Positions 57,156 through 64,000 of a stretch of 64,000 nucleotides of DNA are shown here, piece after piece; the stretch's first letter is position 1, and every line of letters starts with the position of its first letter. The position numbers and the translations under genes were made by a program. The stretch covers positions 124,001-188,000 of the forward strand of contig NZ_JAAILI010000008.1 in the NCBI RefSeq assembly GCF_012650175.1, in the 5' to 3' direction. This stretch comes from Sphingomonas sp. S2M10. GTDB taxonomy: Bacteria > Pseudomonadota > Alphaproteobacteria > Sphingomonadales > Sphingomonadaceae. The notes under the pieces are model-generated. The model was not told where the DNA came from, made no database searches, and worked only from the letters and a program-made list of their open reading frames with translations.

Positions 57156-58691
57156 TCAGCTGCCCGGCTGGATATAGGGGATGCGCGCGAACAGCTCGCG
57201 TTCCCAGCGGCGCGGATCGTTCGCGAGCCGGCTTTCCACATCGAAGAGCATCGTCGCGCGATCGGGCAGCGTGTAGGGAGACCAGGTCGGCAGGCCCGGC
57301 GCCATCGGCGCCCCGCGGCGCGCCAGCGACGCAAAGGCACCCATTACCTGCCGGCTGAGCCGCTGCGCCGCAGGGCCGGTGCCGGTGAAGGCGCCCGGTG
57401 CCGAAAGCGTCCCGAAGGCGAGCGCGATATCCATCGTGTGCGGCGCGCCGCGCTCGGGCCGGGTCGGCGATGCGAAATCGACCTGATAGACCCAGGTCCC
57501 CCGCGCCCCGGCGGCCGCCCGCGCATCCGCCTCGATCACCTGACCGCGCCAGCTGCGACCGGCGGTGGTGGCGCGGTAGAACAGGTCCTGCGGCGTATCG
57601 CCGGGAAAGCGCGTGCGATATTGCGCCACCACCCATTCGGGCAGCACGTCGATCTTCAGCTCCGGCGCCATGCGAGCGGCGAGATTGTCCCAGTCCAGCG
57701 TACGGATGCGCTCGGATCCGGGATCGATGAAGGCCCGCGTTTCGTCATGCGTGTTGCCGAGGATCATCGGGATCGCCAGCGACTGCGGGTTCGCGTCCGG
57801 CCAGAACGGGTGCCGCACCAGCCAGCGCATGTCGAGCACCGGTCCGAAATAGACACCGCCGCCCAGGATGGGATCGCGGGCGTCCTGCGCCTCGACCAGC
57901 GTGTCCGCCGGAAGCGTGATGGCCGCCTCCAGCCCGCCCAACCGCTCCAGAAAGGCCTGCGCCCGTGCCGTGGCGTTCATCGGTCCCGAGGCGGTGACCT
58001 GCTGCCCGCTCATCGTCGCAGCGCTTTGGAACAGGCCCCTGGCCGCTTCCATGCCCATCAGCGTCGCGATCTTGGCACCCCCGCCGGATTGTCCGAACAG
58101 GAATATCCGCGCGGGATCGCCGCCGAACGCCGCGATATTGTCGCGGACCCAGCGCAGGGCGAGGATCAGGTCCAGCTGGCCGGCATTGCCGCTATCGGGG
58201 AAGCGAGGATCGAGCCGGGCGAGATAGAGATAACCGAAGGCATTGAGGCGATGGTTCACCGTCACCACCACCACGTCCTCGGTCCGGGCCAGCGCCGCGC
58301 CATCGTTGAGCGGATCGGTGACGCTGCCGTTGGAGTAGGCGCCGCCGTGGAAATAGACCATCACCGGGCGCCGCGCGGCGCGCTCCGTGCCGGGCGTCCA
58401 GACGTTGAGGAACAGGCAGTCTTCGGACTGGGGCTCCGCCTTCAGCCCGCGCTGGGGGCAGATCGGGCCAAAGGCCTGCGCCCTGCCCCGCGCCACCCGC
58501 GGTTCGGCAACGGGAGCACGAAACCGTGCCGCCCGGCCGTACCGGATGCCGAGGAAACGGGCTAGACCGCCTTCCCGCGTGCCCATGAAGCGCCCTGCGG
58601 GTGCGTCCGTGACCGGATCGCCGGCAGCCCGGGCACGCGGTGGCAGGGTGAGCGCAAGGCCGCCCGCCAGCACCGCGCGGCGACTGGTCAC
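57156..58691 (-). CDS. Exported type-B carboxylesterase
   Basis: A 511-aa alpha/beta hydrolase. Tat-like signal (MTSRRAVLAGGLALTLPPRARA). Oxyanion loop YFHGGAY (114-120), nucleophile S202 in FGQSGGG, a candidate acidic residue in GNTHDETRAF and His in GAPHTMDIA form the triad. The EDCLFLNVWTP motif (91-100) is the type-B signature. In this locus it may remove acetyl, methyl or feruloyl esters from pectin. GTG 58691 overlaps the KdgK stop (GTGA). Confidence 0.88.
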   Translation of the reverse strand: MTSRRAVLAGGLALTLPPRARAAGDPVTDAPAGRFMGTREGGLARFLGIRYGRAARFRAPVAEPRVARGRAQAFGPICPQRGLKAEPQSEDCLFLNVWTPGTERAARRPVMVYFHGGAYSNGSVTDPLNDGAALARTEDVVVVTVNHRLNAFGYLYLARLDPRFPDSGNAGQLDLILALRWVRDNIAAFGGDPARIFLFGQSGGGAKIATLMGMEAARGLFQSAATMSGQQVTASGPMNATARAQAFLERLGGLEAAITLPADTLVEAQDARDPILGGGVYFGPVLDMRWLVRHPFWPDANPQSLAIPMILGNTHDETRAFIDPGSERIRTLDWDNLAARMAPELKIDVLPEWVVAQYRTRFPGDTPQDLFYRATTAGRSWRGQVIEADARAAAGARGTWVYQVDFASPTRPERGAPHTMDIALAFGTLSAPGAFTGTGPAAQRLSRQVMGAFASLARRGAPMAPGLPTWSPYTLPDRATMLFDVESRLANDPRRWERELFARIPYIQPGS

Positions 58692-59692
58692 CGCCGCACG
58701 TCCAGGCCGCCCTCGGCAAAGGCGGCAAGGTCCGCGCGGGTGAACAGGCTAGCATCGCCGGGCAGCGAGTGTTTGAGCGCCGTGAGCGCCAGCCCCGCCT
58801 CGGCCATGGCTCGCGCGTCGCCGCCCTCCAGCAGGCCGTGGAGCACGCCGGCCGCGAAAGCGTCGCCCCCGCCGATCCGGTCGACGATGCCGCTCACGCG
58901 CAGTTCCTCGGTCTGGTAATGGCCGTCGCGGGTATCGACGCGTGCCGCAATGCGGTGGCTGTCGACATCGTCGACGTGTCGCGCGGTGGAGGCGATCAGC
59001 TGGAGCTTGGGGAACGCCGCGAAGGCAGCCTCCGCCGCCTCTCGGCGCCGCTCCGGGCCGTCGCCGGGGAAATGCTCGCCGAGCAGCAGCGAGATGTCGC
59101 GATGGTTGCCGAACAGGATCTCGGCATGGCCGATCAAGCGGCTGAGCACGCCGCGCGGATCGCTGTCCCAGGCTTCCCACAGCTTGGCGCGGTAATTGCC
59201 GTCGAACGACACGGAGATACCCCGTGCGCCGGCCGCCTCGGCGGCGGCGATGGCGGCGGCGGCGGTATTCGGCCCCAGCGCGGGGGTGATGCCGGAAAGG
59301 TGCAGCCGGGTGACACCGTCCAGCAGCGCATCCCAATTCCACGCTTCTGCCGGGCGATCGGCGAACACCGAATGCGCCCGGTCATACACGATCTCGGATG
59401 CGCGGAGCCCCGCGCCCGGCGTCAGGAAATACAGGCCCATGCGACCGGCTTCGGACATGACATGGCGGGTATCCACCCCGCGCCGCCGAAGTTCGCCGAT
59501 CGCGGCAGACCCCAGCGGGTTGGCCGCGACGGCGCTGATCATCGCCACATCATGCCCCAGGCAGGCCAGCCCGGTCGCGACATTGGCCTCGGCGCCGGCG
59601 ATCGCCACGTCGAGCTTGGGCGTCTGCAACAGCAGCTCGCGGCCCGGCGGCGACAGCCGCAACATCATTTCCCCGAAGAAAGCGAACGTCAT
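58688..59692 (-). CDS. kdgK: 2-keto-3-deoxygluconate kinase
   Basis: A 334-aa PfkB-family sugar kinase that phosphorylates KDG to KDPG. GEMMLRLSPPG at the start and the ATP/catalytic signature DRIGGGDAFAAGVLHGLL near the C-terminus are visible. ATG 59692 overlaps the KduD stop (ATGA); the frame is open further upstream but inside kduD. Together with KduD it channels unsaturated galacturonate to the Entner-Doudoroff pathway. Confidence 0.92.
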   Translation of the reverse strand: MTFAFFGEMMLRLSPPGRELLLQTPKLDVAIAGAEANVATGLACLGHDVAMISAVAANPLGSAAIGELRRRGVDTRHVMSEAGRMGLYFLTPGAGLRASEIVYDRAHSVFADRPAEAWNWDALLDGVTRLHLSGITPALGPNTAAAAIAAAEAAGARGISVSFDGNYRAKLWEAWDSDPRGVLSRLIGHAEILFGNHRDISLLLGEHFPGDGPERRREAAEAAFAAFPKLQLIASTARHVDDVDSHRIAARVDTRDGHYQTEELRVSGIVDRIGGGDAFAAGVLHGLLEGGDARAMAEAGLALTALKHSLPGDASLFTRADLAAFAEGGLDVRR

Positions 59693-60459
59693 CGTGCCAG
59701 CCAGCCTCCGTCGACGGCGAGAACATGGCCCTGCACATAATCCGAAGCGCGCGAGGCAAGGAAGACCGCAGCGCCCCCCAGATCCTCCGGATCGCCCCAG
59801 CGCGCTGCCGGGATGCGCTCGAGAATCTGGCGATTGCGGGTTTCGTCGGCCTGCAGCGCCGCGGTGTTGTTGGTGGCGATGTAGCCCGGCGCGATCGCGT
59901 TCACGTTGACGCCTTTCGCCGCCCATTCATTGGCCAGCAGCTTGGTGAGGCCGCCGATGCCGGATTTGGACGCCGTATAGCTGGGCACGCGGATGCCGCC
60001 CTGAAAAGTGAGCATCGAGGCGATGTTGATGATCCGCCCGCGCTCACCGGTCTCGCCGAAGCGGCGAACCATGACCTTGCCCGCCGCCTGGCAGAGGAAG
60101 AACACCGATTTCAGGTTGGTATCGACCACCGCATCCCAATCCTCCTCGGTGAAATCGAGGCTGTCGGCGCGACGGATGATCCCGGCATTGTTCACCAGGA
60201 TGTCGATTTTCCCCAGCTTATCCACAGCCTCGTCCACAACCCTTTGCACAGGCTCGATCGTGGAGAGGTCGGCGGAGACGATCTCGGCGCGGCGGCCGAG
60301 GTCGCGCACCTTGCGCACCGTTTCCTCGGCGGGGGTGCGGCCGACGGCGGCGATGTCCGCGCCGGCTGCTGCGAGCGCCAGCGCGATGCCCTGGCCGATG
60401 CCGGTGTTCGCGCCGGTGATGACGGCCACCTGGCCGGTGAGGTCAAACGGATTGGTCAT
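59689..60459 (-). CDS. kduD: 2-dehydro-3-deoxy-D-gluconate 5-dehydrogenase (SDR)
   Basis: A 256-aa short-chain dehydrogenase reducing 3-deoxy-D-glycero-2,5-hexodiulosonate to KDG. Cofactor motif TGANTGIG (15-22), NNAG (90-93), catalytic S148, Y161 and K165 are present. SDR substrate is set by context: it is coupled to kdgK and sits with a pectate lyase, an RpiB-like isomerase and UxaC, as KduD does in other bacteria. Confidence 0.9.
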   Translation of the reverse strand: MTNPFDLTGQVAVITGANTGIGQGIALALAAAGADIAAVGRTPAEETVRKVRDLGRRAEIVSADLSTIEPVQRVVDEAVDKLGKIDILVNNAGIIRRADSLDFTEEDWDAVVDTNLKSVFFLCQAAGKVMVRRFGETGERGRIINIASMLTFQGGIRVPSYTASKSGIGGLTKLLANEWAAKGVNVNAIAPGYIATNNTAALQADETRNRQILERIPAARWGDPEDLGGAAVFLASRASDYVQGHVLAVDGGWLAR

Positions 60460-60469
60460 GGCATCCCCT

Positions 60470-60586
60470 CTCCCCCTCCCGCGTGCGGGAGGGGGTCGGG
60501 GGGTGGGCCCCCGCTATCCGATAGTAGATCCCGCGTGGGGGCCGGGGGCCCACCCCCCGGCCCCCTCCCGCACGCGGGAGGGGGAG
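60470..60586. repeat. Large inverted repeat of two 43-bp arms, itself built of hairpins
   Basis: Arms 60470-60512 and 60544-60586 are reverse complements in 42 of 43 positions, with a 31-bp spacer. Each arm also contains a GC hairpin (CTCCCCCTCCCGC/GCGGGAGGGGG). It fills almost the whole gap between the RpiB-like gene and kduD, inside an operon, and resembles sphingomonad intergenic REP doublets. Confidence 0.8.
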
Positions 60587-60602
60587 TGAAGGCCCAGCTG
60601 GC

Positions 60603-61238
60603 TTACGAAAGGCTGCGCAGATAGTCGCTGATCGCCGCGTCCTGCGCATTGGCATAGAAATATTCGGCGAACTTCTCGCCGGCGATCGCCGCGCGCAGCA
60701 GATCCTGGTCGACGGTCTTCAGCACGGTGAGCATGTCGTTGCAGGTCACGCGCTTCAGGTCGGCGAGGATGCCGCGGTTCTTGCGCATGATCTCGGCGCG
60801 CTCCTTGGGATAGCCAAGGCCGCGCTCGCCCTCGAACAGCTTGCGGTACACGTCTTCCAGATTGAGCTCCGCCGCCCAGCCAAAGCCCTTGGCATAGGGC
60901 ATCGAGATGGCGTTACCGTCGTTGATCTGGCCGAACAGGAAAGCATCGGTCGGGTCGATCACCAGACCGCAGAACACGCCCGGCATCGCGTTGCAGGCGA
61001 GCATCGAGCCCATGCCGGTGCCGCAGCCGGTCACCACGAAATCCACCGCCTTCGCATTGAGCAAAATGCCGGTGAGCAGGCCGTTCATCACATAGGTGAG
61101 CGAGGCGGAGTCCTCGGCCGAGTACATGCCGTAGTTGAACACCTGGTGGCCCAGCGGCTCGGCGACATTGGTGAGCGCCTGGTGGATGATGCCGTTCTTG
61201 GCGGCCTGGCTATTCTCGGTGATCAGCGCAATCTTCAT
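60603..61238 (-). CDS. RpiB/LacA/LacB-family isomerase, probable DhuI/KduI-type
   Basis: A 211-aa sugar isomerase starting MKIALITENSQAAKNG, with the family's TGCGTGMGSMLACNAMPGVFCG loop. A C-terminal extension beyond about residue 150 distinguishes it from ribose-5-phosphate isomerase B. In streptococci a member of this family (DhuI) isomerises 4-deoxy-L-threo-5-hexosulose uronate, doing the job of KduI; no KduI lies in this window and KduD is next door, so the same role is inferred. ATG 61238 is chosen over the upstream frame because the domain starts there. Confidence 0.8.
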   Translation of the reverse strand: MKIALITENSQAAKNGIIHQALTNVAEPLGHQVFNYGMYSAEDSASLTYVMNGLLTGILLNAKAVDFVVTGCGTGMGSMLACNAMPGVFCGLVIDPTDAFLFGQINDGNAISMPYAKGFGWAAELNLEDVYRKLFEGERGLGYPKERAEIMRKNRGILADLKRVTCNDMLTVLKTVDQDLLRAAIAGEKFAEYFYANAQDAAISDYLRSLS

Positions 61239-61261
61239 CGTCCTCGTCCCTTCTGCTTGCA

Positions 61262-61278
61262 GCGACACCGGTTACCAT
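61262..61278 (-). promoter_or_regulatory. LacI-type operator upstream of the RpiB-like gene
   Basis: On the minus strand ATGGTAACCGGTGTCGC, sharing ATG..AACCGGTGTC with the site at 55985-56001 (13 of 17 positions). It lies 24 bp before the ATG at 61238 and would control the kduD-kdgK genes. Confidence 0.6.
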
Positions 61279-61352
61279 AGCGGACCGGAAAGCGCTCACG
61301 ATTTTGCGGGTGCGGCCTCAATCTCGAGCGCCGCACCCTGATTTTCAACCAC

Positions 61353-62777
61353 TTATGCAGCTGTGCCGAGCTTGTACGCCTTGCGAACCAACCCGTTGGT
61401 CAGCTCAAATGCGAGTTCCGCCGCCTCCCAATCGAGCAGCCGCCCCTCGGCGACCAGCTGCGCGAGAAAGCCGCAATCGATCCGCCGCGCGACATCGTGG
61501 CGCGCCGGGATCGAGAGGAAGGCGCGGGTATCGTCGTTGAAGCCCACCGTGTTGTAGAATCCTGCCGTTTCGGTCACCTGCTCGCGGAACCGGCGCATGC
61601 CCTCGGGGCTGTCGTGGAACCACCATGCCGGGCCGAGCTTCAGGCACGGATAATGACCGGCCAGCGGCGCCAGCTCGCGCGCATAGACCGTTTCGTCCAG
61701 CGTGAAGAGAATGATCGACAGCGCGGTCGAGGTACCGAAGCGATCGAGCAGCGGCTTGAGGCCGTGGACATAGTCGGTCGCCATCGGAATGTCCGCGCCC
61801 TTGTCGCGGCCATGGCTGGCGAACAGCCCGCCATTATGGTTGCGGAAGCTGCCCGGGTGGATCTGCATCACCATCCCGTCCTCGACGCTCATCGCCGCCA
61901 TTTCGGTGAGCATCTGCGCGCGGAACAGTTCGGCATCGGCCGGGGTCCAGTCGCTGCCGAGAATCCTGGCGAACAGCGCCGCCGCTTCCGCCTTGCTCAG
62001 ATTGGCGGTGCGCGCGGTCGGGTGACCATGGTCGGTCGCGGTGGCGCCGGCGGCGCGGAAGTCGGCGCGGCGCTTGGCATGCGCGGCGAGATAGCCCTCC
62101 CAGCTGTACACGTCCTCGCCGGTCTTCTCGGCGAAGATCTTGAGTGCGCCGTGAAACTGCTCATGCTCGACGTCGATCACCGCATCCGGGCGATAGGTGG
62201 TGACGACGCGGCCGCCCCAGCCGGACTCCCGTATCGCGTGGTGCGGCGATAGGTCGTCCTGCGGCCCCTCGGTGGTGGCGAGGAACTCGATGTTGAAGCG
62301 ATCGAACAGCGCACGCGGTCGAAAGTCGTCGCTCGCCAGCCTGGCATTGATCGTGTCGTAGTAGAAATCGGCGGTTTCGCCGTCGAGCGCAACCTCGAAG
62401 CCGAACACCTCGTCGAACACATGGCTGAGCCACATGGCGGACGGCGTGCCGCGGAACAGGTAGAGATGCTCGGCGAAGGTGCGCCACGCCGCGCGCGGAT
62501 CGGTGGCCGGCATCCCCGCCCTGCTCGGCACGCACAGCGCGTCGAGCGACACACCCTGCGAGTAGAGCATGCGGTAGATGTAATGATCGGGCGACAGCAA
62601 CAGCTCGGTCGCGTTCGACCAGTTGGCGTTGGTCGAGAACCAGGTCGGATCGGTATGGCCATGCGGGCTGATGATCGGCAGGCCGGCGACCTGCGCGTAC
62701 AGTTCGCGCGCGATCGCACGGGTACGGTCCTCCGCCGGCAGCAACCGGTCGGGATCGAGCTTCAGCGGCTTGGCCAT
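61353..62777 (-). CDS. uxaC: Glucuronate/galacturonate isomerase
   Basis: A 474-aa uronate isomerase (amidohydrolase superfamily), converting D-galacturonate to D-tagaturonate or D-glucuronate to D-fructuronate. Metal ligands are visible in ISPHGHTDP, and the family blocks HPGSFRNHNGGLFASHGRDKGADIP, LDETVYARELAPLAGHYPCLKLGPAWWFHD and IPARHDVARRIDCGFLA are intact. GGAG precedes ATG 62777. The downstream UxaA/UxaB enzymes are not in the window. Confidence 0.95.
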   Translation of the reverse strand: MAKPLKLDPDRLLPAEDRTRAIARELYAQVAGLPIISPHGHTDPTWFSTNANWSNATELLLSPDHYIYRMLYSQGVSLDALCVPSRAGMPATDPRAAWRTFAEHLYLFRGTPSAMWLSHVFDEVFGFEVALDGETADFYYDTINARLASDDFRPRALFDRFNIEFLATTEGPQDDLSPHHAIRESGWGGRVVTTYRPDAVIDVEHEQFHGALKIFAEKTGEDVYSWEGYLAAHAKRRADFRAAGATATDHGHPTARTANLSKAEAAALFARILGSDWTPADAELFRAQMLTEMAAMSVEDGMVMQIHPGSFRNHNGGLFASHGRDKGADIPMATDYVHGLKPLLDRFGTSTALSIILFTLDETVYARELAPLAGHYPCLKLGPAWWFHDSPEGMRRFREQVTETAGFYNTVGFNDDTRAFLSIPARHDVARRIDCGFLAQLVAEGRLLDWEAAELAFELTNGLVRKAYKLGTAA

Positions 62778-62805
62778 CGGGAACTCCGGTAACGGTGATG
62801 TTGGA

Positions 62806-64000
62806 TCAGCGGCTCATGTCGACGCGGGCGAGCCGCGGCGACAGGAAATGCACGCAGGCGAGTGCCACGAAATAGGCGCTGCCCGCCACCGCGAAGAGCG
62901 GCCAGTAGCTGCCGATCCGCGCGAGCACCTCGCCGGCATAGAACGACATCAGGATGCCGCCTATGGCGCCGACGGTGCCGCCGATGCCGATGACCGAACC
63001 GACGGCGCCGCGCGGGAACATGTCCGCCGGCAGGGCATAGAGATTGGCCGAGAAGGCCTGGTGCGCCGCGGTCGCGATGCCGATCACGGCCACCGCCATC
63101 CATACGCTGCTCAGCGATTCGGCAAACAGCACCGGCAACACCGCGAAGGCACAGACGAGCATCGTCACCTTGCGCGCTACATTGGCGCTGTACCCCGCGC
63201 GCATCAGCCGCGAGGAGAGCCACCCGCCGGCGACGCTGCCCATGTCGGACACGAGATAGATGGCGGCGAGCGGAATGCCGAAGGTCTTGAGGTCCAGCTG
63301 GTAGCGCTCGAACAGATAGCCCGGCAGCCAGAACAGGAAGAACCACCAGATCGGATCGATGAAGAACTTGCCGAGCGCATAGGCCCAGGTCTCGCGCTTG
63401 GCGAGCACCGCGCCATAGCCGAGCTTGACCACCGGGTCGGCCGGATCCTGCTCGATCCAGGCGAGCTCGCCTTCGCTCACCTTGGGATGCTCGCGCGGGC
63501 TGCGGTAGAGCGTCCACCAGGCGATCAGCCAGACGAAGCTGACCACGCCGGTGATGACGAAAGCCGAGCGCCAGCCCCAGGCCAGCACCATATAGGGAAT
63601 GACCAGCGGCGTCAGCACCGCGCCGATATTGGCGCCGGCATTGAACACGCCGATCGCGAAGGCACGCTCCTTGGCGGGGAACCACTCGGTCACTGCCTTG
63701 ATGCCCGCGGGGAAGTTGCCGGACTCGCCGATGCCCAGCGCGAAGCGGGCCAGCGCGAAGTGCATCAGGCTGTGCGCGGCACCGTGGAAGATATGCGCGA
63801 CCTGCCAGATGACGAAGGCGATGGTGTAGCCGACCCGCGCGCCGACCTGATCGACCACCTTGCCGAAGATGATGTAGCCCACGGCATAGGCGAACTGGAA
63901 CCAGATGATGACGCCGGCAAAGTCCTGTTCGGTCCAGTGCAGATCCGCCATCAGCGTCGGCTTGAGCACCCCGATCATCTGCCGATCGACGTAATTGATG
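62806..64000 (-). CDS. exuT: MFS hexuronate permease (ExuT-type), N-terminus beyond window
   Basis: ACS-family MFS transporter importing galacturonate/glucuronate. The visible part starts within INYVDRQMIGVLKPTLMADL, the TM1 signature of ExuT-like permeases, and includes GKVVDQVGARVGY, GESGNFPAGIKAVTEWFPAKERAFAIG and eleven or so helices. The start codon is past position 64000. It is 28 bp upstream of uxaC and probably co-transcribed. Confidence 0.88.
   Translation of the reverse strand, partial: INYVDRQMIGVLKPTLMADLHWTEQDFAGVIIWFQFAYAVGYIIFGKVVDQVGARVGYTIAFVIWQVAHIFHGAAHSLMHFALARFALGIGESGNFPAGIKAVTEWFPAKERAFAIGVFNAGANIGAVLTPLVIPYMVLAWGWRSAFVITGVVSFVWLIAWWTLYRSPREHPKVSEGELAWIEQDPADPVVKLGYGAVLAKRETWAYALGKFFIDPIWWFFLFWLPGYLFERYQLDLKTFGIPLAAIYLVSDMGSVAGGWLSSRLMRAGYSANVARKVTMLVCAFAVLPVLFAESLSSVWMAVAVIGIATAAHQAFSANLYALPADMFPRGAVGSVIGIGGTVGAIGGILMSFYAGEVLARIGSYWPLFAVAGSAYFVALACVHFLSPRLARVDMSR

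Overview
The window looks like chromosome of a plant- or soil-associated sphingomonad (Alphaproteobacteria, Sphingomonas-like). The evidence is the high-GC coding bias over most of its length, four Xanthomonas/Caulobacter-style TonB-dependent receptors (TBDTs), each next to glycan enzymes, a flavin halogenase beside a TBDT, an EcfG-type sigma factor with its own GGAAC-N16-CGTT promoter, and REP-like GC hairpins. Genus is an inference.

Layout. (1) 39-20177: a plant-type N-glycan locus. Six hydrolase genes with no intergenic DNA (GH2 beta-mannosidase, GH3, GH125, GH92, a GH-like protein I cannot place in a family, GH29) are followed by a glycosylasparaginase and two TBDTs. The GH3/GH92/GH125 combination matches the Xanthomonas campestris nix N-glycan cluster. 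(2) 20319-30788: a tRNA-Thr(TGT) gene and an integrated island of about 10.4 kb, bounded by a 24-bp copy of the tRNA 3' end (23/24 identical). It holds an integrase fused in frame to an IS3 transposase fragment, a decayed IS6-type transposase, a 1080-aa nucleoside phosphorylase-P-loop NTPase-HD phosphohydrolase protein (best candidate for a new defence-type system), and a DUF4173 membrane protein/response regulator/histidine kinase operon. (3) 31096-37153: a LysM cell-wall enzyme and small lipoprotein, an autoregulated ecfG-like sigma gene, a FAD/NAD(P)-binding protein, a DUF1543 protein, and a frameshifted MFS remnant. (4) 37281-47867: a maltodextrin locus similar in content to Caulobacter mal: MFS permease and LacI regulator on the minus strand, then divergently a TBDT, tryptophan-halogenase-like protein, alpha-amylase and alpha-glucosidase. 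(5) 47925-50983: an exported amidohydrolase and a TbpB-like lipoprotein. (6) 51118-64000, all minus strand: a pectin/uronate locus: PL1 lyase, TBDT, LacI regulator, carboxylesterase, KdgK, KduD, RpiB-like isomerase, UxaC and an ExuT-type permease cut by the window end.

How they work together. Each saccharide locus follows the same plan: TBDT for outer-membrane uptake, exported hydrolases, inner-membrane permease, a local LacI regulator, and catabolic enzymes. In the pectin locus two matching 17-bp ACCGGT-centred sites, upstream of the TBDT and of the RpiB-like gene, suggest one LacI regulon. The island interrupts this metabolic chromosome with lower-GC cargo.
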